The notes beneath the pieces are model-generated. The model had not been told where the DNA came from. It saw only the letters and a list, made by a program, of their open reading frames with translations, and made no database searches. Positions 25,507-35,102 of a stretch of 64,000 nucleotides of DNA are shown here, one piece after another. Positions within the stretch are counted from its first letter, which is position 1, and every line of letters begins with the position of its first letter. This DNA comes from Candidatus Latescibacterota bacterium. GTDB taxonomy: Bacteria; JAAXHH01. The position numbers and the translations under genes were made by a program. The stretch is from NCBI GenBank assembly GCA_022821085.1, contig JAJEEG010000006.1:1001330-1065329 (forward strand), in the 5' to 3' direction.

Positions 25507-25860
25507 ATGGCCGTTACCGTTCGCATACCAACCCCGCTGCGCAAGTTGACTGCCAACCAGTCCGAGATTGAAATCGACGGCGAGACCGTCGAATCGCTGA
25601 TCGGAAACATGGAGGCATCCTACCCCGGCATCAAGGATCGCATCTGCGACGAGTCCGGAAAAGTGCGGCGGTTCATCAACATCTACATCAACGAAGAAGA
25701 CATCCGGTTTATGGATGGTACGGACACCGCGGTCAAGGCCGGAGACCGGATTTCCATCGTGCCCGCCATCGCGGGCGGCCTGGGCGGTTTGGGAGGCGTG
25801 AGCGGCCTGGGCAGTCCGGGCAGTCCGGGCGGTCCAGGCAGTCCGCGGGACCGCGGCTGA
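25507..25860 (+). CDS. MoaD/ThiS-family sulfur carrier with long Gly-rich tail (CysO-like)
   Basis: A 117-residue beta-grasp protein; the core (1-90) resembles CysO/MoaD, with [16 protein letters not shown] and [11 protein letters not shown] at the expected C-terminal diglycine. About 27 further residues follow, rich in Gly, Ser and Pro ([18 protein letters not shown]). The standard reaction needs a free C-terminal Gly-Gly, so a protease (for example a JAMM peptidase, as for relatives) would have to cut it. AGGAGG lies 6 bases before the ATG. It overlaps the thrB start by one base. Confidence 0.85.
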   Translation: MAVTVRIPTPLRKLTANQSEIEIDGETVESLIGNMEASYPGIKDRICDESGKVRRFINIYINEEDIRFMDGTDTAVKAGDRISIVPAIAGGLGGLGGVSGLGSPGSPGGPGSPRDRG

Positions 25861-26765
25861 TGTCCTCCGTGCGGGTGCGCGTTCCCGCGACCACGGGCAA
25901 CCTGGGTTCCGGTTACGACTGTGCCGGCATGGCCCTCGGTCTCCACAACACCATCGAGTTTACCGAAACGGAATCCGGCCTGGACGTGGTCGTGGAGGGT
26001 GAGGGGGCCGAAGCGGTGCCTCTTGATGAAGGCAATCTGTGCATCGTCTCCGCCCGGGCCGTTTTCGACGCCGCGGACTGGCAGCCCGCCGGTCTCAAGG
26101 CGCGCATGCACCACGCCATCCCCGTCTCACGGGGCCTGGGCAGCAGCGGAGTCGCTATCGTGGCGGGCGCCGTGGCAGCCAATGCCCTCGCGGGGCGACC
26201 GCTGGGAACCCCCGAACTCCTTCGCATCTGCTCCGACCTGGAAGGCCATCCCGATAACGTCGTTCCGTCCCTGCTCGGCGGGCTCTCCGTAAGCGGCGAG
26301 CGTGCGGGAACGATCGTTTACCAGACCTTCTCCGTGCCCTCCGACCTCCAGGCCGTCGTCGCGATTCCCGAATTCACCCTCGATACGAAGGTTGCCCGCG
26401 GCGTCCTGCCGGAAGCGGTATCCATGGAGGACGCGGTCTTCAACCTGTGCAGCGTGGGCCTGCTGGTGGGCGGGATGGTGACGGGGAATTACGCCCTGCT
26501 CCGGGAGGGCATGGCCGACCGCCTGCATCAGCCCTACCGGAAGCACCTGGTTCCCGGACTCGCCGAGGTCACCAGGGACGCCCTGGACGCCGGCGCTCAC
26601 GGCGCGGCCCTCAGCGGCGCCGGACCCACGGCCATCGCCCTGGCCTCGGAAAACCACGAGGCGATCGGCGAAGCCATGGTCGATGCCTTCGCCCGGCACG
26701 GCGTTTCCGGGCAATACCGGATCCTCCCCATCGACAACGAAGGTTGCCAGGTCCTGTCGGACTGA
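25860..26765 (+). CDS. thrB: Homoserine kinase
   Basis: GHMP-family kinase phosphorylating homoserine for threonine synthesis. Visible are VRVPATTGNLGSGYDCAGMAL, the ATP-binding PVSRGLGSSGVAIVAGA and C-terminal GAALSGAGPTAIALA. It is 301 residues, normal. The start overlaps the sulfur-carrier stop (TGATG), an unusual partner for thrB. Whether phosphohomoserine feeds sulfur metabolism here is speculation. Confidence 0.94.
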   Translation: MSSVRVRVPATTGNLGSGYDCAGMALGLHNTIEFTETESGLDVVVEGEGAEAVPLDEGNLCIVSARAVFDAADWQPAGLKARMHHAIPVSRGLGSSGVAIVAGAVAANALAGRPLGTPELLRICSDLEGHPDNVVPSLLGGLSVSGERAGTIVYQTFSVPSDLQAVVAIPEFTLDTKVARGVLPEAVSMEDAVFNLCSVGLLVGGMVTGNYALLREGMADRLHQPYRKHLVPGLAEVTRDALDAGAHGAALSGAGPTAIALASENHEAIGEAMVDAFARHGVSGQYRILPIDNEGCQVLSD

Positions 26766-26769
26766 TGCC

Positions 26770-27954
26770 ATGGGCGCTCTCAAGGACATTCGCGTCATTG
26801 ACCTGACCCGGGTGCTCGCGGGTCCCTTCACGACCATGACCCTGGGCGACCTGGGCGCCGACGTCATCAAGGTCGAGCCCTTCGGCGGGGACGAGGCGCG
26901 GGGATTCGGTCCCTTCAAAGAAGGCGTGAGCGGCTACTTCGAGAACGTCAACCGGGGCAAGCAGAGCATCGCGATCGATCTGAAGCATCCCGACGGCCGC
27001 GAACTGCTCCTCAAATTGATCGGCAAGTCGGACGTCCTGGTGGAGAATTTCAGGCCGGGCGTGATGAAGAAACTCGGACTGGATTACGAGACGCTGAAGA
27101 CACGGTTCCCCGGACTGATCTATGCGGCCTGTTCCGGGTTCGGTCAGACCGGACCCTACGCCCGGCGCGGCGCCTACGACATGATCATCCAGGGCATGGG
27201 CGGCATCGTCAGCATTACGGGCGAACCGGACCGTCCGCCCGTCCGGGTGGGCGTGTCCATCGGGGATATCGCCGCCGCGCTCTACTCGTGCATCGGCATT
27301 TTAACGGCGCTCTTTACGCGGACGCAAACGGGCCGGGGACAGATGGTGGATATCGGCATGATGGACTGCCAGGTCGCCCTGCTCGAGAACGCCATCGCCC
27401 GCTACGACATGACGGACACCGTGCCGGAACCACTCGGGGCCCGGCATCCGTCCATCACGCCCTTCCAGGCCGTCGCGACGCGGGATGGGTGGATCATGAT
27501 CGCGGCTGGAAACAACGTCCTCTGGCGCCGGTTGTGCGAAGTCATGGGGCGGGAGGACCTGGCCGGCGACGGTCGGTTCAGGGACAACAACCTGCGCACC
27601 GAGCACCACGAAGAACTGCACGGGATATTGACCGGTGTGTTCCGGGAGAGCACTTCGGAAGACTGGCTGCAGCGTCTCGACGCGGCCGAGATCCCCTGCG
27701 GTCCCATCCAGAACGTGAAGCAGGTCGTGAACGATCCCCAGGTACTGGCCCGCGAAATGATCGTGAAGATCCTGCATCCCATTGCCGGCTCACTTCGCGT
27801 GGCCGGCTCACCCCTCAAGCTGTCGGACACTCCGCCCGAAGTCACCCGGCACGCCCCCGCCCTGGGTGAGCACACCGACCAGGTTCTTCAGACGCTGCTC
27901 GAGGCGTCTTCGGACGATCTGGCGCGGTGGCGCGAGGCCGGGGTGATCCAATAA
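26770..27954 (+). CDS. CaiB/BaiF-type CoA transferase
   Basis: Family III CoA transferase of 394 residues. Family text is VIDLTRVLAGPFTTMTLGDLGADVIKVE at the N-terminus, NRGKQSIAIDLKHPDGRELL, LVENFRPGVMKKLGLDYE, GQTGPYARRGAYDMIIQGMGG and the region carrying the catalytic Asp (MMDCQVALLEN). The ATG at 26770 was chosen over a longer frame that runs through thrB. It lies 4 bases after thrB. Substrate unknown; followed by a terminator-like hairpin. Confidence 0.9.
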   Translation: MGALKDIRVIDLTRVLAGPFTTMTLGDLGADVIKVEPFGGDEARGFGPFKEGVSGYFENVNRGKQSIAIDLKHPDGRELLLKLIGKSDVLVENFRPGVMKKLGLDYETLKTRFPGLIYAACSGFGQTGPYARRGAYDMIIQGMGGIVSITGEPDRPPVRVGVSIGDIAAALYSCIGILTALFTRTQTGRGQMVDIGMMDCQVALLENAIARYDMTDTVPEPLGARHPSITPFQAVATRDGWIMIAAGNNVLWRRLCEVMGREDLAGDGRFRDNNLRTEHHEELHGILTGVFRESTSEDWLQRLDAAEIPCGPIQNVKQVVNDPQVLAREMIVKILHPIAGSLRVAGSPLKLSDTPPEVTRHAPALGEHTDQVLQTLLEASSDDLARWREAGVIQ

Positions 27955-27957
27955 AAT

Positions 27958-27986
27958 GCCCTCCGGTTACGGGAGGGCTTCCTCCC
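27958..27986 (+). terminator. Hairpin after the CoA-transferase gene
   Basis: GCCCTCC (27958-27964) pairs with GGAGGGC (27972-27978). A second, mutually exclusive stem is GGGAGG (27971-27976) with CCTCCC (27981-27986), then GTTT. U-tract weak, so termination may be partial or Rho-assisted. Confidence 0.5.
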
Positions 27987-28291
27987 GTTTGGGACTGCTC
28001 GTTAAAGCAAGCAGGTCCGATGAGCACGCCAATCCTTGAAAGGCGCTCATTCAAGGGCATTGCCCTGTCCTTGAGCCGATTGATTTTCCGCGACCCAGAT
28101 TCCTAGATTAAACTCAAAAAAAACGACTAATAATCAATAAGCCGGTTTCGGATCGTGTATGCGTTCGATATTCGGGGCATAATACTGCGCTTGGTCTCAC
28201 CGTATTGCGCGTCATACCGAGATCAACGCTAGGGATCAGGCGAACGGTTCATACATCATATCAGGGCGAGCAGAGGAACGCGGAAACTACA
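27987..28291. other. AT-rich gene-free spacer
   Basis: About 300 bases with lower GC and a run of eight A residues near 28118-28125. I see no gene, RNA or regular repeat; it precedes the membrane protein with Glu-Gly-Arg repeats. Confidence 0.5.
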
Positions 28292-28747
28292 ATGGACGAA
28301 TACCAAAATCAAAACCGGGTCGCCGTCTGGGGTGTTCCCGAAAACACACGATGGTGGTTTACCGTTGTCTTTCTGACCATCACGGCTGGAAGCCATGTTG
28401 TGTTCTGGAAGTTCGGGGTTTACATCTTTTCAATTGAGCTTGTCTTCGACTATAATATCAAGGTCGGAGGATCATCGGTATTCGCCACGTTTACAATTAT
28501 AGAAGGAGTGGACTTCATGGGATGGCTCTACGAATACATAAAGCGACGACACAGGGAGGAAGGTCGTGCCGAAGGCCGCGAGGAGGGTCGCGCGGAAGGC
28601 CGTGAGGAAGGTCAGAGAGAACGAGACCAGGCTTACAGGGAGTGGATCAAAAGGGAACAGGAGGCTGGTACGCTTGGCACGCCGAAGCAAAGCCCTCCCC
28701 CGTTTCTTGATGACGTGGTCACGCAATCAGAACGGGGCTCTGCATAA
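28292..28747 (+). CDS. Membrane protein with Arg/Glu-rich heptad-like repeats
   Basis: A 151-residue protein of unknown function. Two hydrophobic segments (about 23-55, including WWFTVVFLTITAGSHVVF) are followed by an amphipathic MGWLYEYIKRRHREEG segment and tandem EGRAEGREEG repeats (about 90-110), then a Pro-rich tail. The repeats suggest a highly charged helix or coiled-coil. The ATG at 28292 is inferred; an AGAAGGAG sits 9 bases before an internal ATG at 28518, which could give a shorter soluble product. Flanking DNA is AT-rich. Confidence 0.6.
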   Translation: MDEYQNQNRVAVWGVPENTRWWFTVVFLTITAGSHVVFWKFGVYIFSIELVFDYNIKVGGSSVFATFTIIEGVDFMGWLYEYIKRRHREEGRAEGREEGRAEGREEGQRERDQAYREWIKREQEAGTLGTPKQSPPPFLDDVVTQSERGSA

Positions 28748-28898
28748 GCCTGCAAAGAAGCAATAAAGCACATGTAAATTACCCCTCCTCGTACTGCTTA
28801 CATCTCGTGTTTGCCGCTAATGCGAGCCATACCGCTTCCCCGTGAGCATCGCAACTGAAAACTGACGGTCATCCGTGCCGGGATCCTACCCCACCGCC

Positions 28899-29957
28899 TC
28901 AATCCACAGCAACAGCTTCAGCCACGAGGTCGCCGACTTCGCTGGTGCTGTACCCCATCCGGCCGGCGTCCATGCTCTTCATTTTGGTGCTCACCACGTC
29001 GATGATGGCCCGTTCCACGGAGTCGGCGGCCTGCGTTTCGCCCAGCTGCGCCAGCATCATCTGGCAGGAGGCGATGGCCGCAATGGGATTGATGACGTTC
29101 TGGTCCGTGTATTTCGGCGCCGAACCCCCGATGGGTTCAAACATGGCGGTGCCTTCGGGGTTGATGTTGCCTCCCGCTGCGATGCCCATGCCGCCCTGGA
29201 TCATGGCGCCGAGGTCCGTAATGATATCGCCGAACATGTTGGTCGTGACGATGACGTCGAACCACTCGGGGTTCTTCACCATCCACATGCAAGTCGCGTC
29301 CACGTGGGCGTAATCGGCCGTGATGCCCGGATATTCTTCCGCGACTTCATAGAAGGTCCGCTCCCAGAGGTCGTGGGCGTAGGTCAGCACGTTGGTCTTG
29401 GCGCAGAGCGTCACCTTGTTCTGCCGGTTGCGTGCCTTGGCGGTCTCGAAGGCGTAGCGGACGCACCGTTCGACACCCTTCCGGGTATTGATGGACTCCT
29501 GCACCGCGACCTCGTCAGGCGTGCCCTTCTTGTACACGCCGCCGGCGCCGACGTAAAGGTCCTCGGTATTCTCCCGGACCACGACGAAGTCCACGTCATC
29601 GGGACCCTTGTCCTTCAGCGGGCAGTCCACGCCCGGGTACAGCTTGACGGGACGCAGGTTGATATAGAGGTCCAGTTCGAACCGGATGGTCAGGAGGATG
29701 CCCTTTTCCAGCAGGCCCGGCGGGCAGTCCGGATGTCCGATGGCGCCGAGGTAGATGGCGTCGTAGTGGCCAAGTTCCTGCAGGCCTTCCCGCGGCAGTA
29801 TTTCTCCTGTCCTCAGGTATCTTTCACCGCCGAAATCGTATTCCGTGAGTTCATAGTCGAATGAGAACTTCTGCGAGGCCGCGTTGAGCACTTTCAGCCC
29901 CTCACGCACGACCTCCGGGCCGGTTCCGTCGCCCGGAATGACCGCGATATTGTACAA
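28899..29957 (-). CDS. leuB: 3-isopropylmalate dehydrogenase
   Basis: Oxidises and decarboxylates 3-isopropylmalate in leucine synthesis. Isocitrate/isopropylmalate dehydrogenase family: IAVIPGDGTGPEVVREG, VVRENTEDLYVGAGG (substrate arginines upstream), DVIVTTNMFGDIITDL (metal Asp) and GGSAPKYTDQ. The family includes tartrate and homoisocitrate enzymes, but the position after leuA supports LeuB. Start is TTG at 29957 behind a perfect AGGAGG. Last gene of the ilv-leu operon; leuCD are not in the window. Confidence 0.9.
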   Translation of the reverse strand: MYNIAVIPGDGTGPEVVREGLKVLNAASQKFSFDYELTEYDFGGERYLRTGEILPREGLQELGHYDAIYLGAIGHPDCPPGLLEKGILLTIRFELDLYINLRPVKLYPGVDCPLKDKGPDDVDFVVVRENTEDLYVGAGGVYKKGTPDEVAVQESINTRKGVERCVRYAFETAKARNRQNKVTLCAKTNVLTYAHDLWERTFYEVAEEYPGITADYAHVDATCMWMVKNPEWFDVIVTTNMFGDIITDLGAMIQGGMGIAAGGNINPEGTAMFEPIGGSAPKYTDQNVINPIAAIASCQMMLAQLGETQAADSVERAIIDVVSTKMKSMDAGRMGYSTSEVGDLVAEAVAVD

Positions 29958-29993
29958 GTGTTCCTCCTGCGTATGTGGGAATGTAGGGTTGGG

Positions 29994-31520
29994 TTATTCG
30001 ACGATCAGCCCGCCGTGCCGTGCAACGAGCTGATTGAGGGAATGCAGGTATGCCTGGATGCTGGCTTTCACCACGTCGGTGTCCGATGCGTGACTGTTGA
30101 AGGACTGGTCGTGGAAACCCACGGAGACCTGGACGTGGTGGGCGCCGTCCCGGCCGTTCGACGAGGTCTGGATATCTTTCACGTAGGTGGGCAGCTTGGT
30201 GATCCGGTCGACGGCGTTCAGCGCGGCGAGAATCTGGTTGTCGCCTACGCCGCCTTCTTCGATCGTCTCGCCGCTGACGTGGAGGCGTACGCTCGCATCG
30301 GCCTGGCCGGAGTGCGAGGAGGTCACCCTGAAATCTTCCAGCAGGTACTGTTCGGGCACTTCGACCGGTGAGTCGGATACGATCCGGTGGAGGTCCTCGT
30401 CCGCCACCTCCTTCTGCCGGTCCGCCACGTTCAGGAAGCGCACGTGCACCTTTTCGAACTCTTCCTTCCGGGTCTCGTCGTACGTGTAGCCCAACAGCTC
30501 GAGCCGGTGCCGCAGGGCGTGCCGTCCGGACCGTGCCGTCAGCACGATGTCGCTCTTCTCGATGCCCACGTCAGACGGGCTCATGATCTCGTAGTTCTCC
30601 CGGTGCTTCAGGAACCCGTCCTGGTGAATGCCCGAAGAATGGGCGAAGGCGTTGCTGCCCACGATGGCCTTGTTGCGCTGCACGGGCATGTGCATAAGGT
30701 CCCGCACCAGCAGGCTCGTGGAATAGATCTGCGTGGTTTCGATATCGGTGCGCGCGTCGTAGAAATCCCCGCGCATCTTGACCGCCATGACGATCTCTTC
30801 CAGGGAGGCGTTGCCCGCCCGCTCGCCCACGCCGTTCACCGTGCATTCGACCTGGGTCGCACCCGCTTTTATGGCCGCCAGGGAATTGGCCGTCGCCATG
30901 CCCAGGTCGTTGTGGCAGTGCACGCTGACCTTGGCCTTCTCGATGTTCGGCACGGTCGCGATCAGGCGGGAGATCAGGCTGCCCCACTGTTCCGGGACGG
31001 CGTATCCCACCGTATCGGGGATGTTCACCACGGTGGCGCCGGCGTCGATGACCGCCTCGACGGTCTCGCACAGGTAGTCGAAATCGCTCCGCGAGGCGTC
31101 CTCGGTCGAATACTCGATGTCCTCGCAGAGATCCTTCGCGAAGAGGACGGCCTGCACGCCCATGTCCATGATCTGCTGCCGGGATTTACGGAATTTGTGC
31201 TTCAGGTGGGTGTCGGACGTGCCCAGGACGATGTGGATCCGGGGCCGTTTCGCGGGCTTGACGGCCTCGGCCACGGCCACGATATCCGATTCCACCGCCC
31301 GTGCGAGGGCCGTGATCACGGGGCCTTCGACCTGCTCGGCGATGTTCTTGACCGCGGCGAAGTCACCGGGCGAGGACGCGGCGAAACCCGCTTCGATCAC
31401 GTCGACGCCGAGTTCGGCCAGCTGGTGCGCGACCTGGATCTTCTCGTCCCGGTTCAGCGAGGCGCCGGGGACCTGCTCCCCGTCACGCAACGTGGTGTCG
31501 AAGATATCCACTTTTCGCAT
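29994..31520 (-). CDS. leuA: 2-isopropylmalate synthase
   Basis: Condenses acetyl-CoA with 2-oxoisovalerate. The TIM-barrel HMGL domain has FDTTLRDGEQVPG and VSVHCHNDLGMATANSLAA; the C-terminal LeuA regulatory domain (about 390-508) has LEDFRVTSSHSGQ and ends in LNQLVARHGGLIVE. At 508 residues it is of the usual bacterial leucine-feedback-controlled type. It follows ilvC in the operon with an 82-base gap. Confidence 0.96.
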   Translation of the reverse strand: MRKVDIFDTTLRDGEQVPGASLNRDEKIQVAHQLAELGVDVIEAGFAASSPGDFAAVKNIAEQVEGPVITALARAVESDIVAVAEAVKPAKRPRIHIVLGTSDTHLKHKFRKSRQQIMDMGVQAVLFAKDLCEDIEYSTEDASRSDFDYLCETVEAVIDAGATVVNIPDTVGYAVPEQWGSLISRLIATVPNIEKAKVSVHCHNDLGMATANSLAAIKAGATQVECTVNGVGERAGNASLEEIVMAVKMRGDFYDARTDIETTQIYSTSLLVRDLMHMPVQRNKAIVGSNAFAHSSGIHQDGFLKHRENYEIMSPSDVGIEKSDIVLTARSGRHALRHRLELLGYTYDETRKEEFEKVHVRFLNVADRQKEVADEDLHRIVSDSPVEVPEQYLLEDFRVTSSHSGQADASVRLHVSGETIEEGGVGDNQILAALNAVDRITKLPTYVKDIQTSSNGRDGAHHVQVSVGFHDQSFNSHASDTDVVKASIQAYLHSLNQLVARHGGLIVE

Positions 31521-31602
31521 CGCCGCGTGCTCCTGTAGACTACCGGGTTACGCCGACCGGGCGGTCGGGACAGCCTGTTGATTTGGCCTGGCCTGGGGAC
31601 GC

Positions 31603-32598
31603 CTACTTCTTCTCTTCGATCCAGCTCATCATGCTGCGCAGTTGCCGTCCGACCTCGACGATCTTCTTTTCCGACGCATTGCGTCTGAGGGCGTTCATGA
31701 CGGGCGCGTTGGCCTGGTTCTCGAGCATCCACTCGCGGGCGAAGGCACCGGACTGGATTTCGGCGAGAATGCGCTTCATTTCGGCGCGGGTCTCTTCGTT
31801 GACGATCCGCGGGCCGCGCGTCAGGTCGCCGAATTCGGCCGTGTTGCTGACGGAATACCGCATGCCTTCAATACCGCCTTCGTACATGAGGTCCACGATG
31901 AGCTTCAGTTCGTGCAGGCATTCGAAGTAGGCGACCTCGGGCTGGTAACCCGCCTCGACCAGGGTCTCGAATCCGGCCATGACGAGTTCGGAAGTGCCGC
32001 CGCACAGGACGGACTGCTCGCCGAAGAGATCGGTCTCGGTTTCTTCGCGGAAGGTCGTCTCGATGACCCCGCCCCGGGTGCCGCCGATGCCCTTGGCGTA
32101 GGCCAGGCCGATGTCGCGGGCGCGGCCCGTGTGGTCCTGGTGGACCGCCAGCAGGCAGGGCACGCCGCCGCCTTCTTCGAAGACCCGGCGCACGAGGTGG
32201 CCCGGTCCCTTGGGCGCGACCATGAAGACGTCCACGTTTTCGGGCGGGACGACCTGGTTGAAATGGATATTGAATCCGTGGGCGAAGGCCAGGGCGTTGC
32301 CCTCCGCCAGGTTCGGCGCCACGAAGTCATTGAAAAGACGGGACTGAAGCTCGTCGTTGACCAGCATCATGATGATGTCGGCCTCGGCGGCCGCCTGTTC
32401 CACGGTACGGGGCTCGAATCCGTCCTCTACGGCCTGGTCCCACGAGCCGCCCTTCCGCAATCCCACGATGACGTCCAGTCCGGAATCGCGCAGGGAAAGG
32501 GCGTGGGCGTGTCCCTGGCTGCCGTAACCGACAACCGCGATGGTCTTGCCGTCCAGTATGCCCAGATCGGCGTCCTGATCATAATACAGTCGAGCCAT
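31603..32598 (-). CDS. ilvC: Ketol-acid reductoisomerase, class I
   Basis: NADPH-dependent isomeroreductase for valine and isoleucine synthesis. The Rossmann part has [39 protein letters not shown] follows, and the knotted C-domain has [13 protein letters not shown] (metal-binding Glu) and [17 protein letters not shown]. The 331 residues fit class I. In the operon between ilvH and leuA. Confidence 0.98.
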   Translation of the reverse strand: MARLYYDQDADLGILDGKTIAVVGYGSQGHAHALSLRDSGLDVIVGLRKGGSWDQAVEDGFEPRTVEQAAAEADIIMMLVNDELQSRLFNDFVAPNLAEGNALAFAHGFNIHFNQVVPPENVDVFMVAPKGPGHLVRRVFEEGGGVPCLLAVHQDHTGRARDIGLAYAKGIGGTRGGVIETTFREETETDLFGEQSVLCGGTSELVMAGFETLVEAGYQPEVAYFECLHELKLIVDLMYEGGIEGMRYSVSNTAEFGDLTRGPRIVNEETRAEMKRILAEIQSGAFAREWMLENQANAPVMNALRRNASEKKIVEVGRQLRSMMSWIEEKK

Positions 32599-32635
32599 TG
32601 GTTCTCCTTCATGCCAAACCTGCGGCCATGCTTGA

Positions 32636-33196
32636 TCAGGCCAGGTCGGCGGTGATCTGCTTGCGTTCCCGCTCCCAGACGGGCAGCGGGGCTTCCGGTG
32701 ACGGCGTGTCCTTGCTGGTCGATTCGCGGGCCAGCGCCACCCGGCCGGTCCGGGCGATCTCCCGGACGCCGAAGGGCCGCACCATGCTGATGACGGCGTC
32801 GATCTTGTCCTCGTTGCCCGTGGCTTCCAGCATGATCGTCTTCTGGTTGATGTCGACGATCTTCGCCTTGAAGATGTCGGCGATCTGCACGAGTTCCTGC
32901 CGCGTGGCCTGGCTGGCGTTCACCTTGATGAGGGCGAGTTCGCGGTTGATGAAGTTCTCCCCGGTGAGATCCACGACCCGGATCACGTCCACCAGGCGGT
33001 TCAACTGCTTGATGATCTGTTCGATGATCATTTCGTCGCCCTGCGTGACGATGGTCATGCGCGCCGTGCCGGGTTCCGCGGCTTCGCCGACGGCGATGCT
33101 GTCGATGTTGAAGCCCCGGCCGCTGAACAGCCCGGAAATGCGGGCCAGGACCCCGAACCGGTTCTCGACCACCATGGATATGGTATGGCGTGCCAT
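32636..33196 (-). CDS. ilvH: Acetolactate synthase small (regulatory) subunit
   Basis: ACT-domain subunit that binds valine and activates IlvB. N-terminal ACT domain (about 5-75): [20 protein letters not shown] and [16 protein letters not shown] second ACT-like C-terminal domain has [20 protein letters not shown]. It is 186 residues, longer than the smallest IlvH/IlvN forms, with a polar tail. Begins 11 bases after the ilvB stop. Confidence 0.96.
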   Translation of the reverse strand: MARHTISMVVENRFGVLARISGLFSGRGFNIDSIAVGEAAEPGTARMTIVTQGDEMIIEQIIKQLNRLVDVIRVVDLTGENFINRELALIKVNASQATRQELVQIADIFKAKIVDINQKTIMLEATGNEDKIDAVISMVRPFGVREIARTGRVALARESTSKDTPSPEAPLPVWERERKQITADLA

Positions 33197-33207
33197 CGTT
33201 TAATCCT

Positions 33208-34947
33208 CTATTCTTCGATCATTTCGTGGGATGCCGCCCCCGCGGGGATCATGGGATACACGTTGCCTTCTTCGGCGATCACCATGTCGAGCATCACGGG
33301 ACGGTCCTTGACCTTGCAGGCCTCGAGCCAGGCGCCTTCCACGTCTTCATCCTTGAAGACCCGGATACCCACGGCACCGTAGGCCTCCGCCAGCTTCACG
33401 AAGTCCGGGTTGGAGTCACGCAGGTCCACCTCCGAATAACGCTGCGCGTAGAACAGCTCCTGCCACTGGCGCACCATGCCGAGGTAGCCGTTGTTCAACA
33501 GCACGATCTTGATGGGCAGATCGCAGGCCACGGCGGTGGCCATTTCCTGGATGTTCATCTGGATGCTTCCGTCGCCCGAAAACACGATGACGTCGCGGTC
33601 GGGAAAGGCGAACTGGGCGCCGATCGCCGCGGGCAGTCCGAAGCCCATGGTGCCGAGCCCGCCGGAAGTGATCATCGACCGGGGGTTCGAGAAGCCATAC
33701 CACTGGGCCGCCCACATCTGGTGCTGGCCGACGTCGGTGACCACGAAGGCCTCGCCCTTCGTGAGCTGCCCGATACGCTCGATGGCGTACTGGGCACACA
33801 GCGGAAACTGATCCGTCTCTTTCTCGACGGTCTCCCGGTCTACGCCCTCCAGGCCTTCCTCGTGGAGCCCTATCGTGTTCGCGTAGGTCAGCGGGTGGTC
33901 GCGTTTCCATTCCTCGATCTGCTGGAGCCACTCGGCCGTATCGGCCCGTTCCACCAGGGGAATCAACTGCTGCAGCACCTGCTTCACGTCGCCCACGATG
34001 GGGAGGTCTACCCGCACGTTCTTGTTGAGGGACGACGGATCGATATCGATGTGGATCTTCTTCGAATTGGGCGAAAAATCCTCCAGCTTGCCGGTCACCC
34101 GGTCGTCGAACCGGGCGCCGATGCAGACCAGCAGGTCGCACATCATCACGGCGGTATTCGCGTACCAGGTGCCGTGCATGCCGAGCATCTTGAGCGAAAG
34201 CGGGTCGTTTTCCGGGTAGGCGCCGAGGCCCATCAGCGTCGTCGTCACCGGGGCGTTGAGCTTGCGGGACAGCGTACGGATTTCCTCCGACGCCTCGGAG
34301 ATGATCGCGCCGCCGCCCACGTAGATCACCGGCTTCCTGGCCGAGGTGAGCATCTCCGCGGCCTTGCGGATCTGCTTCGGATGCCCCTCGGTCCGGGGCT
34401 TGTACCCGCGGATGTCCGGCCGTTCGGGGTAGGAGAACTCGGCCTCCCCGATCTGGACGTCCTTGGGCACGTCGATCAGGACGGGGCCGGGCCTGCCGGT
34501 CGTCGCGATATGGAACGCCTCGGCGAAAACCTGCGCGATATCTTCGGTTTCCTTGATGAGGAAATTATGCTTCGTGATCGGCCGCGTGATGCCCACGGTG
34601 TCCGATTCCTGAAAGGCGTCGTTTCCGATCAGGTGCACCGGTACCTGTCCAGTGATCACGATCATCGGGATCGAATCCATGTACGCGGTCGCGATGCCGG
34701 TTACCGTGTTGGTGGCGCCCGGGCCGGAGGAGACGAGGACCACGCCGGGCTTGCCGGTCGCCCGCGCATAGCCGTCGGCCATGTGGGTCGCACCCTGCTC
34801 GTGCCGTACGAGGATGTGCTTCAGGCCGGTGGTGCGCTGAATGACGTCATAAGTCGGGATCACCACGCCGCCGGGATACCCGAAGACGATATCGACCCCC
34901 TCTTGCTTCAGACACTCTATGACAATCTCAGCACCCGACAGTTTCAT
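33208..34947 (-). CDS. ilvB: Acetolactate synthase large (catalytic) subunit
   Basis: ThDP- and FAD-dependent enzyme making acetolactate or acetohydroxybutyrate. 579 residues. Landmarks: the catalytic Glu in YPGGVVIPTYDVIQR context, GPGATNTVTGIATAYMDSIP, the FAD region FDDRVTGKLEDF, and the ThDP motif beginning GDGSIQMNIQEMATAV and ending NN. First gene of ilvB-ilvH-ilvC-leuA-leuB. AAAGGAGAGG precedes the ATG. Confidence 0.97.
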   Translation of the reverse strand: MKLSGAEIVIECLKQEGVDIVFGYPGGVVIPTYDVIQRTTGLKHILVRHEQGATHMADGYARATGKPGVVLVSSGPGATNTVTGIATAYMDSIPMIVITGQVPVHLIGNDAFQESDTVGITRPITKHNFLIKETEDIAQVFAEAFHIATTGRPGPVLIDVPKDVQIGEAEFSYPERPDIRGYKPRTEGHPKQIRKAAEMLTSARKPVIYVGGGAIISEASEEIRTLSRKLNAPVTTTLMGLGAYPENDPLSLKMLGMHGTWYANTAVMMCDLLVCIGARFDDRVTGKLEDFSPNSKKIHIDIDPSSLNKNVRVDLPIVGDVKQVLQQLIPLVERADTAEWLQQIEEWKRDHPLTYANTIGLHEEGLEGVDRETVEKETDQFPLCAQYAIERIGQLTKGEAFVVTDVGQHQMWAAQWYGFSNPRSMITSGGLGTMGFGLPAAIGAQFAFPDRDVIVFSGDGSIQMNIQEMATAVACDLPIKIVLLNNGYLGMVRQWQELFYAQRYSEVDLRDSNPDFVKLAEAYGAVGIRVFKDEDVEGAWLEACKVKDRPVMLDMVIAEEGNVYPMIPAGAASHEMIEE

Positions 34948-35052
34948 CGACCCTCTCCTTTTTAAAAACGAGGATATCCCGCGCAGGACGTGATCTACCG
35001 TTCACGAAACCGGCTGGATTTCGTCATGTTCAAAACCCGACTTGTGCCTCGT

Positions 35053-35080
35053 AAAATACGCCAGGAGCGCTTGTTGTCAA
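35053..35080 (-). promoter_or_regulatory. Promoter of the ilvB-leuB operon
   Basis: On the minus strand TTGACA (35075-35080), 16-base spacer, TATTTT (35053-35058). Predicted leader about 100 bases to ilvB. A 10-codon leader frame exists but is not rich in branched-chain codons. Confidence 0.65.
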
Positions 35081-35102
35081 GTTAAAACTCCATAGAAACC
35101 AC

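Noticed and set aside
34948-35045. Attenuator leader peptide for the ilv operon
   Set aside because: The leader frame MTKSSRFRER is short and has no Leu, Val or Ile run; no terminator pair is evident.
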